A stretch of DNA of 64,000 nucleotides, taken from assembly GCA_050633905.1 (NCBI GenBank), contig JBOEHJ010000018.1, positions 62,001 to 126,000 of the forward strand, in the 5' to 3' direction. Below are positions 24,268 through 33,099 of this stretch, piece after piece. This DNA is from JANQPX01 sp050633905 (lineage in GTDB: Bacteria > Pseudomonadota > Alphaproteobacteria > Geminicoccales > Geminicoccaceae). Position 1 is the first letter of the stretch; every line of letters starts with the position of its first letter. The notes beneath the pieces are model-generated. The model worked only from the letters and a program-made list of their open reading frames with translations. It ran no database searches and had not been told where the DNA came from. The translations under genes were made by a program, and so were the position numbers.

Positions 24268-26583
24268 ATGGCTAGTCGCTATGACATTCTCATGGTCAGC
24301 GACCTCCGTTTTCCTGGGGGCACCGGCACGGTCATTGCCCATGAGATCGAGGCTTGCCACCGAGCCGGCTATCGCCTGGGCATCCTCAACATCCGTGCCT
24401 CGCTGCTCAAATACCCCCATCCGATCAACCCGAAGATCAGGGCGCTGATCGACGCCGGGAAGATTGACCTCCTCGACCCCGACGGGGCGTTTGACTGCCC
24501 GCTCTGCCTGATCTATCACCCGCAAACGCTTGCTCATCTGCCGCTTAAACCGCTCCGCATTCATGCCGAGACGACGCGTCTCGTGGTCAACCATCCATGC
24601 CTTGATGGTCGTGGCAAGCCTTTTTATGACTGGGCGGCCATCGCGAACCATGCCGATATCCTGCTGGATGACGAGGTGCCTTGGTCGCCAGTGGGGCCTT
24701 TGGTGCGTCAGCAATGGTCGAAGCTGAAGACGCCGCCACCACTCGCCGATCATGACTGGCCTGGCATCATCGATGCAGCCTCCTGGCGCGCCGAGGTCGA
24801 TGCCGCGCCCGAACATGATCGCTCCGGCGACCACTTCGTCATTGGTCGGCATAGCCGTCCCGATCCCATGAAATGGCCGGATACGCGAGAGCAGTTGCTG
24901 GACATCTATCCGGCTGATCCGCGGATTGGCGTCAGCATTCTAGGTGGTGGGCCGTTTCTCGAGGCACTTGCCGATCCTATGCCGCCACATTGGGAGGTCT
25001 GGGGCTTCAATCAGATCGGGTCTGCCGAACTCCTGCGCAATATCGATCTGTTTGTATATTATCATCACAGTCAATGGGTCGAAGCTTTTGGCATAGCGAT
25101 CCTGGAGGCGCTAGCTGCGGGACGTGTCGCCCTGCTATCGCCTCATTTTGAAGAGCTTTTTGGCGCAGCTGCGCTCTACGCCGAGCCTGCCCAGGTCAGT
25201 GGCGTGATCGAACGGCTTTCAGCCTCTCCCGAAGCGAGAACTGTGCAGCAAGCACAAGCGATCCAGGTGGTGCAGGACCGTTTTAGCTATGAGGCTCATC
25301 GGGAACGACTAAAGGCGCTGATCGGCAAGCCTTCATCCAAGATGAGCCCGATTTCCAAGGCCGCGATCCAGCATCCAGCGATGGTTTCCCCGCCGCCTTC
25401 CAAGGCAGTGTCCCAAAGCGCGCCGAAGGTCGGCGGTCTGCGAAAAAGGGTCTTGTTCTTCTCATCCAACGGGATCGGCATGGGGCATTTGACCCGCCAG
25501 CTTGCCATCGCCCGCCGTTTGGGTGATGGGTTCGAGCCGGTGTTCATCACCATGTCGCAGGCGGCGCAATATGTGGAGAAGATGGGATTTCCCGTCGAAT
25601 ATATCCCCTTTCACGCCTACCTGGACTGCGACATCACTGCTTGGAACCGGTGCCTGCATCGAGATCTCGCTGAGCGATTGGATTTCTATCGCCCTGACGT
25701 CATCGTCTTTGATGGCAACGTGCCCTATGATGGGCTTCTAAGAGCCTTAGCGGCAAGGCCGGCGATCATGTCGATCTGGTGTCGGCGCGCGATGTGGATT
25801 CCTGGCGCCGGCGAGGATCATATTGCAAGGGAACGCCATTTCGATATCGTGATTGAACCCGGCGAGCTCGCGGCTATCTTCGATCACGGTCTCACCACGA
25901 CCCATCGGGACCGCACAAGACAGGTGGCACCGATTCAGCTTCTCAGCAAGGGCGAGATGCCGATAAGGGACGACGCCAGGTTTGAGCTCGGCCTCGATCT
26001 CGATCGACCGGCAATCTTGTTTCAGCTGGGCTCGGGCAATAATTTCGATTTTGGCAACATGCTAGACGATATGCTGGATTGGCTGGTTGCAAGGGACGAG
26101 CTGCAACTGGTCTGGCTGGATTGGGCGATCGCGCAGCATGAGCGGCCATTGCCAAGCCGGATCAAGCGGCTTCGCCTTTATCCTATCGCCCGCTACCTCA
26201 ATGCCTTCGACTATGGGATCAGTGCGGCTGGCTATAATGCTTACCACGAGCTGATGCGATCAGGCGTGCCGACCCTGTTCATGCCGAACGAAAACCCCAT
26301 GATGGACGATCAGCTCAGCCGTGCTCTCTATGCCCAGCAATATCGCCTCGGCGATTGTCTGCGCCGCCAGGATCTGTATCGCCTAGGCGATGTACTCTCA
26401 CGGTTTCTCGATCCCATCGAGCATGATGGGCGCCGTCAGCGCCTTGCCAAGATAGCCTTTAGCGACGGTGCGGCCGAAGCCGCCCGTATCATCGAGGAAG
26501 CCGCCTTTTCGATTTCGGCAAGGTGCCGGTCCATGCCCGAAGCGCCGGCTGATGAGCCAGGTGGTGCGATTACAACGCCTTAG
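24268..26583 (+). CDS. Fused two-module GT-B glycosyltransferase
   Basis: 771 residues made of two GT-B glycosyltransferase modules. Residues 1-~360 look like a GT4-type enzyme: RYDILMVSDLRFPGGTG at the start, then the donor-site region with FVYYHHSQWVEAFGIAILEA and an E-x7-E-like spacing. After a Pro/Ser-rich linker (~365-390) a second module begins RVLFFSSNGIGMGHLTRQLA, which is the start of GT1/GT28 (MurG/MGT-like) enzymes. It ends with GISAAGYNAYHELMRSGVPT and FMPNENPMMDDQLSRA, the donor-binding region. Such a fusion could add two sugars in sequence. The ATG at 24268 is preferred over a TTG at 24256. Cytoplasmic; acceptor unknown. Confidence 0.8.
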   Translation: MASRYDILMVSDLRFPGGTGTVIAHEIEACHRAGYRLGILNIRASLLKYPHPINPKIRALIDAGKIDLLDPDGAFDCPLCLIYHPQTLAHLPLKPLRIHAETTRLVVNHPCLDGRGKPFYDWAAIANHADILLDDEVPWSPVGPLVRQQWSKLKTPPPLADHDWPGIIDAASWRAEVDAAPEHDRSGDHFVIGRHSRPDPMKWPDTREQLLDIYPADPRIGVSILGGGPFLEALADPMPPHWEVWGFNQIGSAELLRNIDLFVYYHHSQWVEAFGIAILEALAAGRVALLSPHFEELFGAAALYAEPAQVSGVIERLSASPEARTVQQAQAIQVVQDRFSYEAHRERLKALIGKPSSKMSPISKAAIQHPAMVSPPPSKAVSQSAPKVGGLRKRVLFFSSNGIGMGHLTRQLAIARRLGDGFEPVFITMSQAAQYVEKMGFPVEYIPFHAYLDCDITAWNRCLHRDLAERLDFYRPDVIVFDGNVPYDGLLRALAARPAIMSIWCRRAMWIPGAGEDHIARERHFDIVIEPGELAAIFDHGLTTTHRDRTRQVAPIQLLSKGEMPIRDDARFELGLDLDRPAILFQLGSGNNFDFGNMLDDMLDWLVARDELQLVWLDWAIAQHERPLPSRIKRLRLYPIARYLNAFDYGISAAGYNAYHELMRSGVPTLFMPNENPMMDDQLSRALYAQQYRLGDCLRRQDLYRLGDVLSRFLDPIEHDGRRQRLAKIAFSDGAAEAARIIEEAAFSISARCRSMPEAPADEPGGAITTP

Positions 26584-26658
26584 GTTGGGGGGATAATTTT
26601 GCCCTAATGAGCCGTCGCGAAAGAAAATGCTAACCCTTCGCTTCTAAGCTCAGCGATC

Positions 26659-26737
26659 TAGACCATGCAATCCTGGGCGTTTGCCCGCCCGCAAGTGTTT
26701 GAGGCCAGGCACAGGCACCCAGCCTCGCATGGACCAA
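26659..26737. repeat. Family I dispersed palindrome, copy 4
   Basis: Left arm TAGACCATGCAATCCTGGGC, right arm CCCAGCCTCGCATGGACCA. Flanks carry GCTAACCC at about 26628 and GTAATTAAG at about 26758. GANTC is absent in this copy. It is placed between converging genes (stops at 26583 and 26918); the 334-base gap also holds family III copy c. Confidence 0.65.
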
Positions 26738-26836
26738 GAAATATAGCATAGTGCTCGGTAATTAAGATTTCGTTAGTTCTGGGCGGACCAACTTCTGACA
26801 AATGGTCAGCCGCCTTAGTTGAAGTCGCGCGACACC

Positions 26837-26909
26837 GGCCTTCTTCCCCGTCAAACCACCCGACTGCGTATCATGGGACCATATTGGGGGTTGGGCGCGG
26901 GAGAGGGCC
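26837..26909. repeat. Family III hairpin repeat, copy c
   Basis: GGCCTTCTTCCCC pairs with GGGAGAGGGCC at the base, and AACCACCC with GGGGGTT inside. It lies nine bases beyond the stop of the radical SAM gene on the minus strand, where it could act as its transcript end. Confidence 0.6.
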
Positions 26910-26917
26910 GATGCTGC

Positions 26918-28147
26918 TTAAGCTTGGATCTCGTTCGCAACATCGCGGAGGCCGGCAAGTTCCGGAAAAGTCGTCTCGAAGTCCTCGCTTCTAAAGCCGT
27001 CCAGCTTGTCGGTCCGGGTGAAGAAAGCCGGGAGATGCTCGGTTCCGTCAGCGGCGTTCATAAAATTAGTGATCGCGCGAATGCTCGAGGCCTCCGAGCG
27101 GCGGTCCGAGCGATCGAGGGCTGTCGCCAGCTGAGTGATCGGTCCGGCGGCGCGCTTTTTCATCTCGGGCGGCAGAATTTGCACGCAGTAAAATGGTGGA
27201 TCGTTCAGGAAATTGATGTCGAGTGGCTGATCATCGAACAGATTACTGCTATCCAAATAGCGAAAAATATCGGCGAAGGTCATGACGTTGAAGAGGGTGA
27301 TGGTGAGGTTGCCGCGCATGGTGACATGGGGGCATTTTTCCTTGACCGTCTTGATATTGCTGAGAAATGTCGGCCAGACCGTTCCTTTTCGAATATATTC
27401 GGCACGTTTGCCGATGCCATCGACCGAGATGCCGAGATGAACGTTGTCGAACTGCTTCCAGAGCTCGACCACCGCGTCGTCCTTATAGCGCAGCAGTGAC
27501 ATATTAGTGTTGTAGCTGAGCGTCACATCGGTTCTGCCAAGCTCGATCAACTTGTGCAGAGCCATGTAATGCTCCTTCATGATGAGCGGCTCGCCGCCGG
27601 CGAAATAAATATGCTCGACATGGGAAAGTGTTTTTTCGATCTGCTGCCAGAGATCGTCGTCCGATTTGCCGGCTTTTAGAATGCGCGGGCGATCGAAGCC
27701 GGGAAAGAGCATCTTGTATTCGTCATACCAGAGCGAACTCGAGGCATGGCCGCAGAACCGGCATTTGAAATTGCAGATGTTGGAAAAGCGGATATCGAGA
27801 TACTTCAATTGGAAATCGTCGACATGGCCATCAGGGGCGGTCGAACGGCAGCGCTGTAGATATTGGGCAAACTCCTTGTTCTTATGCTGGCGCAATGAGG
27901 TGAAGCCCGCAGCTTCGGCATCGTAGCAGCGTGTGCAATGAGCGCTGGGGCGGCCTTCGAGCATGTTACGGCGCAATGCCTTCATCGGCTCGCCATTTGC
28001 AAGATCGAGGAAATCATCCTCTCTGACATCGCCGAAACTCTCGACTTCTGTCCCGAAGCAGCAAGGATAAACCTGGCTATTCTGCTTGATGAACATATGA
28101 ATCCAAGGCAGAACGCAGAAATATGGTGAGGGTGTCTCCTCGGTCAC
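26918..28147 (-). CDS. Radical SAM protein with N-terminal cysteine set (twitch/SPASM-like)
   Basis: 409 residues. The radical SAM [4Fe-4S] motif is CNFKCRFC with C125, C129 and C132, followed by IYFAGGEPLIMKEHY, the GGE SAM-binding motif. Upstream are further cysteines C11, C29, C30, C71 and C74 (CVLPWIHMF, YPCCFG, CTRC), typical of an auxiliary-cluster domain placed at the N-terminus in the so-called twitch-domain radical SAM group. Such enzymes modify peptides or small molecules. No peptide substrate gene is obvious beside it, although secreted small proteins are near. It is convergent with the glycosyltransferase gene and divergent from the lipoprotein at 28399. Confidence 0.85.
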   Translation of the reverse strand: MTEETPSPYFCVLPWIHMFIKQNSQVYPCCFGTEVESFGDVREDDFLDLANGEPMKALRRNMLEGRPSAHCTRCYDAEAAGFTSLRQHKNKEFAQYLQRCRSTAPDGHVDDFQLKYLDIRFSNICNFKCRFCGHASSSLWYDEYKMLFPGFDRPRILKAGKSDDDLWQQIEKTLSHVEHIYFAGGEPLIMKEHYMALHKLIELGRTDVTLSYNTNMSLLRYKDDAVVELWKQFDNVHLGISVDGIGKRAEYIRKGTVWPTFLSNIKTVKEKCPHVTMRGNLTITLFNVMTFADIFRYLDSSNLFDDQPLDINFLNDPPFYCVQILPPEMKKRAAGPITQLATALDRSDRRSEASSIRAITNFMNAADGTEHLPAFFTRTDKLDGFRSEDFETTFPELAGLRDVANEIQA

Positions 28148-28398
28148 GTGATGCCCGTCCCGTTGCCAATGAGGTGAAAAATTCGTTGGATATTGGCCAT
28201 GGTGGCGAGCGGCTTGTCAATCAACCAAAGCCAAATTGCTACCGTCTCGCGTGGCAACCAAAGGTGAGCAGAGGCGGCTAAATCGACGATAACCAGCTTG
28301 CCACAACATGACTTCGGAATGCATCCTGAGAAAAGATTTGGTTTGGAATTCTAAAAAATTTTCGTCATATTCCGTGTAGAAACTGGAGCGGCAATATC

Positions 28399-29946
28399 AT
28401 GAAGACGAAGGCCCCGGTCGTCATATTATCAGTATTGTTGGCTGGCTGCGCCTCGAGTGGCGGTGGCAAGCAAACCTTCAAGCAATTGCCCGACGTCACC
28501 TATCGGGCGCCTACCAATCCGCCCGCTCCCGCGACCATTGCTGATGTCGAAGGGACGGTTGCTCAGACGGTTGCTAAGGTTATCGAAAGTCTGAATGGTC
28601 CAAGGTTCGGCATTACCCATGTGGATCAGAGCAAGGGTTTGATCACGGCGACCTTCGAAGCCGATCCAGACGATTTTCTGGATTGCGGTGAACTGGACCT
28701 GGTTTCATCACAGGGTGAGACAACCACGGTGCCCGCTGCCAGTCGACAGTTGACATATGAAGTGCCGATCAACAACAAAACCCGCGTTGGCTCGATCGAT
28801 CGCGAGCTTGCTTTAGATGGACGGCTGTTGATCGAGGTTACAGCGTCAACGCCTGGCAGAAGTCGAGTCAAAGTTTCTGGTGACTATGTGTTGACCAGGA
28901 CAGGAGAACTCAAAGGCACCTCCGCGCAGACCCTGAAGGATGAAACACGGTTCTTGGCATTTGGCAGCGGCCAGGCTGTTAGCTTCGGTGGCAGTTCAAC
29001 AATTTGCCAGTCCAACGGCGAACTCGAACAGCAAGCGCTGGCACAAGGCAGCGTCGCCCCGGCTTCTTCCCTCGGCGCTGCAGAAGGCACTTTTGGAGCG
29101 GCCGAGGGCACCTTCGCGGCAGCGCCAACGGTCGCTTCGCCCGTGCCAAGCCTAGGCACAAGCGCAACGTCCGTTCCTGCGGCTCCTGTGGTCACGGCAC
29201 CTGTTCCTGAGATATCAACGCGCACCAAACGGAGTGCTTTTCCTGAGGATGCCGCAGTCCCTGTAGGTGGCGGTCTTGAGCGGGTGCGTTCTGAATTTGC
29301 CAAGATCGGCTGTGCGCCGCTGACGGCGGTCGAAGACGAAGGCGGCATTCGGGTCAGTGGATTTGTCGGCTCGCAAGATGAGCTTGATCAATTGAAACAA
29401 TCGGTGCGGTCCCTGGAAGGCGTCGGGGATGTGAGCTTCCAGGTCGTCGTGACCTCGGCCTCGTTTTGCGAGATCCTGCAGGTTAGCCTACCCTTGCATG
29501 AGAGAAACAGCATCGAATCGGCCGGCGCCAGTATTGGTGTCGATGGCAGTGCTGTCGTCTTGCAGGAGGGCGATCAGGTTGTCTTGCAGGCAACGTCGCC
29601 GAACTTCGAGAGCTATATCTACATTATGTACATGCAAGAGGATGGCAAACTTCTGAACCTCGTGCCGAGCCGCGGGCAACCCAATAACCGCCGTGGCGTC
29701 AACGAACAGTTTTCCATCGGTGATCAGCCTGACCAGCCGAGCTTTACCGTTTCGCCGCCTTATGGCGATGACCTGGTGATGCTGGTAGCGTCGTCCGAAC
29801 CGTTGTTCGAGCAGCCGAGAGGGTTAATTGAAACCGGTTCCGTCTTTGCCGATGATTTGGCGCGTAGCGTCGAGGCCATCTTGAACAAGGGAGGCAATGT
29901 GGTTGCCGATCTGGTCTTTTTAAGAACGTCGCCGCGGTCATCCTGA
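28399..29946 (+). CDS. DUF4384 lipoprotein
   Basis: 515 residues. A lipobox LLAGC at about residues 14-18 predicts lipidation at C18. Residues about 45-190 form an unknown beta-rich domain, and 190-280 are an Ala/Pro/Thr-rich linker with a repeated GAAEGTF. Residues about 290-355 look like a small BON/SPOR-sized domain (LERVRSEFAKIGCAPL to GVGDVSFQV). About 360-475 form a DUF4384 domain (GDQVVLQATSPNFESYIYIM then LNLVPSR). The same DUF4384 domain ends the CsgG-like lipoprotein at 31497, so the two may act together at the outer membrane. It begins the plus-strand surface cluster, with the radical SAM gene divergent 251 bases upstream. Confidence 0.82.
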   Translation: MKTKAPVVILSVLLAGCASSGGGKQTFKQLPDVTYRAPTNPPAPATIADVEGTVAQTVAKVIESLNGPRFGITHVDQSKGLITATFEADPDDFLDCGELDLVSSQGETTTVPAASRQLTYEVPINNKTRVGSIDRELALDGRLLIEVTASTPGRSRVKVSGDYVLTRTGELKGTSAQTLKDETRFLAFGSGQAVSFGGSSTICQSNGELEQQALAQGSVAPASSLGAAEGTFGAAEGTFAAAPTVASPVPSLGTSATSVPAAPVVTAPVPEISTRTKRSAFPEDAAVPVGGGLERVRSEFAKIGCAPLTAVEDEGGIRVSGFVGSQDELDQLKQSVRSLEGVGDVSFQVVVTSASFCEILQVSLPLHERNSIESAGASIGVDGSAVVLQEGDQVVLQATSPNFESYIYIMYMQEDGKLLNLVPSRGQPNNRRGVNEQFSIGDQPDQPSFTVSPPYGDDLVMLVASSEPLFEQPRGLIETGSVFADDLARSVEAILNKGGNVVADLVFLRTSPRSS

Positions 29947-30296
29947 GCGGCGCGCTCAGGTGGGCCTTCATCGGGAGCACTGTCCCCATTGAGGCTGACA
30001 GCCTGGCAAACGGTGTTGTTTCTCACCGATGAGAATACTGCCTGTTGAGAAGCTATGTGGTTACTACGGATCTGTTCTTGAATTTTTTTTTGTAGAACGT
30101 TCACATCGATTGGAAATCTTATCCCGTAGTTAGTTGGTGTGAACAAACTCACAAGTGTTTCACCCAGAGGTGACTAAGCTAAGAGAACGGCAAACAGTCA
30201 ACTATCGGCACATCAACGTTGATGACGAGCCGGAGCTGAGCCTGAAACTTCTAGTCACATCATATCCCAACCTCGAAGAGGACAAGGAGCATTAAA
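29947..30296. other. Intergenic region upstream of the repeat-protein gene
   Basis: 350 bases without a gene I can support. It contains a run of nine T near 30086 and an AAGGAG ribosome site at about 30284-30289 for the gene at 30297. A promoter for the secreted repeat protein is expected here; I see no confident -35/-10 pair. Confidence 0.35.
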
Positions 30297-30833
30297 ATGC
30301 AAAAGACCCTTCTCACCATGACCGCCATCGCCCTCGTTTCCCTGAGCTCCGCCGTTTACGCACAGCAGAACACCACCGTGGGTGGTAATGCCTTGAATGT
30401 CGGCGTTGTCGGCGGCAACAACATCAACGCCGCGATCGGCAAGGACAGCGAAGCCAAGACCCGCATCGGCGCTGTCAAGGATAGTGAGATCGACGGTAAC
30501 CTTCTCAATGTCGGCGTTGTCGGCGGCAACAACATCAACGCTGCGATTGGCGACGAAGCCACGGCCAAGACCGACATCGGTGTGGTCGAGGGCAGCACGG
30601 TCGGTGGCAACGCGTTGAACGTCGGTGTTGTCGGCGGCAACAACATCAACGCTGCAATTGGTAAGGACACCACGGCTGTGACCGCGATCGGCACCATCAA
30701 AGACGCCGATATCCAAGGCAATGCGCTGAATGTCGGCGTTGTCGGCGGCAACAACATCAATGCCGCCATCGGTCAGGGCACGACCGCCTGCACCGAGATC
30801 GGTGTGATCGGCGAAAACGAAGAGTGCGACTGA
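30297..30833 (+). CDS. Secreted protein of four 37-residue repeats (beta-solenoid or amyloid-like)
   Basis: 178 residues: a signal peptide 1-22 (cleavage after VYA) and then four nearly identical repeats at an exact 37-residue period (the conserved LNVG asparagine falls at residues 34, 71, 108 and 145). Each unit carries GNALNVGVVGGNNINAAIG and a variable half with the pattern AxTxIGxIxxxxIxGN. The repeats are also near-identical in DNA (111-base period). Regular Gly/Asn/Ile/Val spacing suggests a beta-solenoid or an amyloid fold like curli subunits. Two cysteines occur only at the acidic C-terminus. A CsgG-like secretion lipoprotein is encoded two genes downstream, which supports a role as exported fibre or surface subunit. 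This is not CsgA by sequence; function is inferred from context. Confidence 0.75.
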   Translation: MQKTLLTMTAIALVSLSSAVYAQQNTTVGGNALNVGVVGGNNINAAIGKDSEAKTRIGAVKDSEIDGNLLNVGVVGGNNINAAIGDEATAKTDIGVVEGSTVGGNALNVGVVGGNNINAAIGKDTTAVTAIGTIKDADIQGNALNVGVVGGNNINAAIGQGTTACTEIGVIGENEECD

Positions 30834-30845
30834 GGCTCTGAAGCT

Positions 30846-30877
30846 GGGGCTGGCGGTCGAACATGATCGCCGGCCCC
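30846..30877 (+). terminator. Hairpin after the repeat-protein gene
   Basis: GGGGCTGGCG pairs with CGCCGGCCCC (9 of 10) around a 12-base loop, 12 bases after the stop. No T run follows. It could lower expression of the downstream genes relative to the repeat protein, as expected if the latter is an abundant structural subunit. Confidence 0.5.
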
Positions 30878-30955
30878 TGCGATTGAAGTTTGTCTGTCAT
30901 CATGCTGATCTCGAAAATGGGGATCGGCGTGATGTTTAAGGAAAGAGAAAAAATT

Positions 30956-31366
30956 ATGTTCGGGATTAATAGCAAACAGCGGCCTCTCCGGTTTGTTTTT
31001 GCGACGTTGGCCAGTCTTATCGTGACCCCTTTGCTTGTCGGCGTGACGATTGTCAGTCCCGTCGCTGCTAAGGAATATAACAAGCGTCCTTTCCTCGCGC
31101 CCGATTACAATTCTCGTGTGCAGCGCGCGGTGACCCACGGGCGCACCGAAAAGTTTCGCCAAAAAGAAGCCGTCGAAGGCGAAGTCGGCAATGTTCTTAA
31201 CCCGAACAAGATCATTACCCATACTGGCTGCGGCAAGCTAAAGGTCGGCGGTGTCCAGACGACCGGCAAACGTGGCGAGCGGGTACCACGCGAAAACATC
31301 ACGGTGGTTGGTGAAGTGATCAATGCGCCCGTCAATTGCAACGTTCGGACCCGGGTCGGCAACTGA
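30956..31366 (+). CDS. Small secreted protein of the surface cluster
   Basis: 136 residues from ATG 30956, chosen because AAGGAAAGAG stands eight bases upstream and the resulting N-terminus is a signal peptide (FVFATLASLIVTPLLVGVTI, cleavage after SPVAA). The mature part is basic, then beta-rich (GNVLNPNKIITHTGCGKLKV, ENITVVGEVINAPVNC) with two cysteines. The GNVLN and GEVIN stretches echo the Gly/Asn style of the repeat protein upstream. Family unknown; it could be a minor subunit or chaperone comparable in position to CsgB/E/F or HfaA, but I see no real homology. Confidence 0.65.
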   Translation: MFGINSKQRPLRFVFATLASLIVTPLLVGVTIVSPVAAKEYNKRPFLAPDYNSRVQRAVTHGRTEKFRQKEAVEGEVGNVLNPNKIITHTGCGKLKVGGVQTTGKRGERVPRENITVVGEVINAPVNCNVRTRVGN

Positions 31367-31496
31367 CCCGTTCCCGAGATGAGACAACGGCGAAGCGGGC
31401 TGGAAAATCGCCTCGGGTGACCAAGAAACAATGCGGCTGCGGGGCCTTTTGATCGTTTCCACCAATAAAGTGATCAACGAGTTAATGAGGTGGACC

Positions 31497-33041
31497 ATGT
31501 TATCAATCGAGCGCAAATTGATTTTGATGGTGGGGCTGACGAGTTTGGTCTCGGGCTGTTTCACGGCGCCGGAAGATGTTCCGGTTCAAGCCAGGCCCGA
31601 TACATCGCCGGTGCGTACCGTCACCAGCTTTTCAGCCTCGCTTCGCTGCATGGACCGGCTTTTTCAGCAATATGGTGTCACCAACCGGCTGATCACGTCG
31701 GATGGTATCCCCGATGCTACCGGCGAGATTTCAGCCGGCACCAAGGAAATGCTGATCTCGGCGATTTCGCAGACGTCGGTTGCCAGCAACGCCTTCAACT
31801 TCGTCGATTTTGATGGCGGCAGCAACATCACGACCCTTGCCAGTTTCGTCGCCGATCCCAATTCGGGATTAATCGTCCCCAACAATTTTCAGGTACCGCA
31901 GCACTATCTTCGCGGTGCGATCACCCAGCTCGATAGCGGTGTGATCGCCGAGACAGCGAGTGCGGCCATCGGCATTCCGGAAGCTGATCTTGGTGTCAGC
32001 ACCGATCAGGTGGCCTCGGTGGTCTCCGTCGATGTGAATGTCGGCGATGTTTTTACCCGCCAGATGATCCCAGGCGTCTCGGCGAGCAATTCGATCGTGG
32101 TGCGGCGGTCCGGCAAGTCAGCCGATGCAGGCGCCACCATCAAGAAGCTCGGTCTCAACTTCAATCTGAGTTTCAATCGCAGTGAGGGCATGCATGCTGC
32201 GGTGCGCACATTGGTCGAGCTCAGCACCATCGAGGCGCTCGGCAAGCTGACCCAGGTCCCCTATTGGCGCTGTCTCGAGATCGAGCAGACCAACCCAGAA
32301 GTCGAGCAGCAGGCCCGCGACTGGTTCCGGCAGATGGACCAAAAAGAGCAGGTCACTTTCACCCAGCGTGCGCTCAAAGGCATGGGCCGGTATAATGGGC
32401 CGGTGAATGGCGTGCTTGATGGCGCGACCCGTGAGGCTATCGGTGTCTATCAATCCGAGCAGCAGCAGATCGCCAACGGCAATGTTAACTTTGACCTCTA
32501 TGCATCCCTGATCGCCGCGGATCTCGCCCTCGGTAAGGAACCGAAGGCGGATGCGGTGCAGGCCGCCTTCGAGCCACGCGAAGCCAAGCGCATCACGCCG
32601 ACCGCGGTGACGGTCACGACAGCCCGGGGTCCGCAGAACCGCTTCTTGACCGGCGAGCTGGTTCAGGTTTTCGTCGAGACCAGCGCCGATTCCTTCACCT
32701 ATTGCTACTATCAGGATGGTTCAGGCCAGGTGGTCCGCCTATTCCCCAATCGCTTCATGCCGGATCCACTTTTGCCGGCGCGCCAGCCCCTTCAGCTTCC
32801 AGGTGCCGCACCCTTCGATCTGGTGCTGGAAACGCCTGATGTGAAAGAGCAGGTCATGTGCTTCACCAGTAGTGACGAGCTTGGCCGTTTTCTGCCCGAT
32901 AACCTTCAGGCCAGTGACCTTGCAAGGCTGCCGGTGAGAAACCTTCAGGCCATTGCTCAATCGTTCCAATCGGCCGCTACCGAGTTTGGTGATGCGCAGG
33001 TCTCTTCCGCACGAGTGTTGATCGATGTGCTCAAGGATTGA
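31497..33041 (+). CDS. CsgG-like outer-membrane lipoprotein fused to peptidoglycan-binding and DUF4384 domains
   Basis: 514 residues from ATG 31497 (GAGGTGG upstream; longer starts disturb the signal). Lipobox LVSGC, lipidated at C21. Residues about 40-265 resemble the CsgG/HfaB curli-type secretion channel: AGTKEMLISAISQTSVASNA, YLRGAITQLDSGV, VVSVDVNVGDVFTRQMIPGV, and the closing EGMHAAVRTLVELSTIEAL before YWRC. About 285-350 form a PG_binding-like module (FTQRALKGMGRYNGPVNGVL). About 375-470 are a DUF4384 domain (GELVQVFVETSADSFTYCYY). Classical CsgG has about 277 residues and none of these C-terminal parts. It should form the outer-membrane secretion pore for the neighbouring secreted proteins and be anchored to the wall. 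Confidence 0.75.
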   Translation: MLSIERKLILMVGLTSLVSGCFTAPEDVPVQARPDTSPVRTVTSFSASLRCMDRLFQQYGVTNRLITSDGIPDATGEISAGTKEMLISAISQTSVASNAFNFVDFDGGSNITTLASFVADPNSGLIVPNNFQVPQHYLRGAITQLDSGVIAETASAAIGIPEADLGVSTDQVASVVSVDVNVGDVFTRQMIPGVSASNSIVVRRSGKSADAGATIKKLGLNFNLSFNRSEGMHAAVRTLVELSTIEALGKLTQVPYWRCLEIEQTNPEVEQQARDWFRQMDQKEQVTFTQRALKGMGRYNGPVNGVLDGATREAIGVYQSEQQQIANGNVNFDLYASLIAADLALGKEPKADAVQAAFEPREAKRITPTAVTVTTARGPQNRFLTGELVQVFVETSADSFTYCYYQDGSGQVVRLFPNRFMPDPLLPARQPLQLPGAAPFDLVLETPDVKEQVMCFTSSDELGRFLPDNLQASDLARLPVRNLQAIAQSFQSAATEFGDAQVSSARVLIDVLKD

Positions 33042-33099
33042 TCGATCGACAGGACAGTGGTTCGCGCTTCGGTCTCGCGCTTGCGGCGTCTGCTCGGGG

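Noticed and set aside
30390..30780. Direct repeats of 111 bases that could suggest a CRISPR or tandem-repeat array
   Set aside because: The repeats are in frame and encode the 37-residue protein repeats; there are no spacers.
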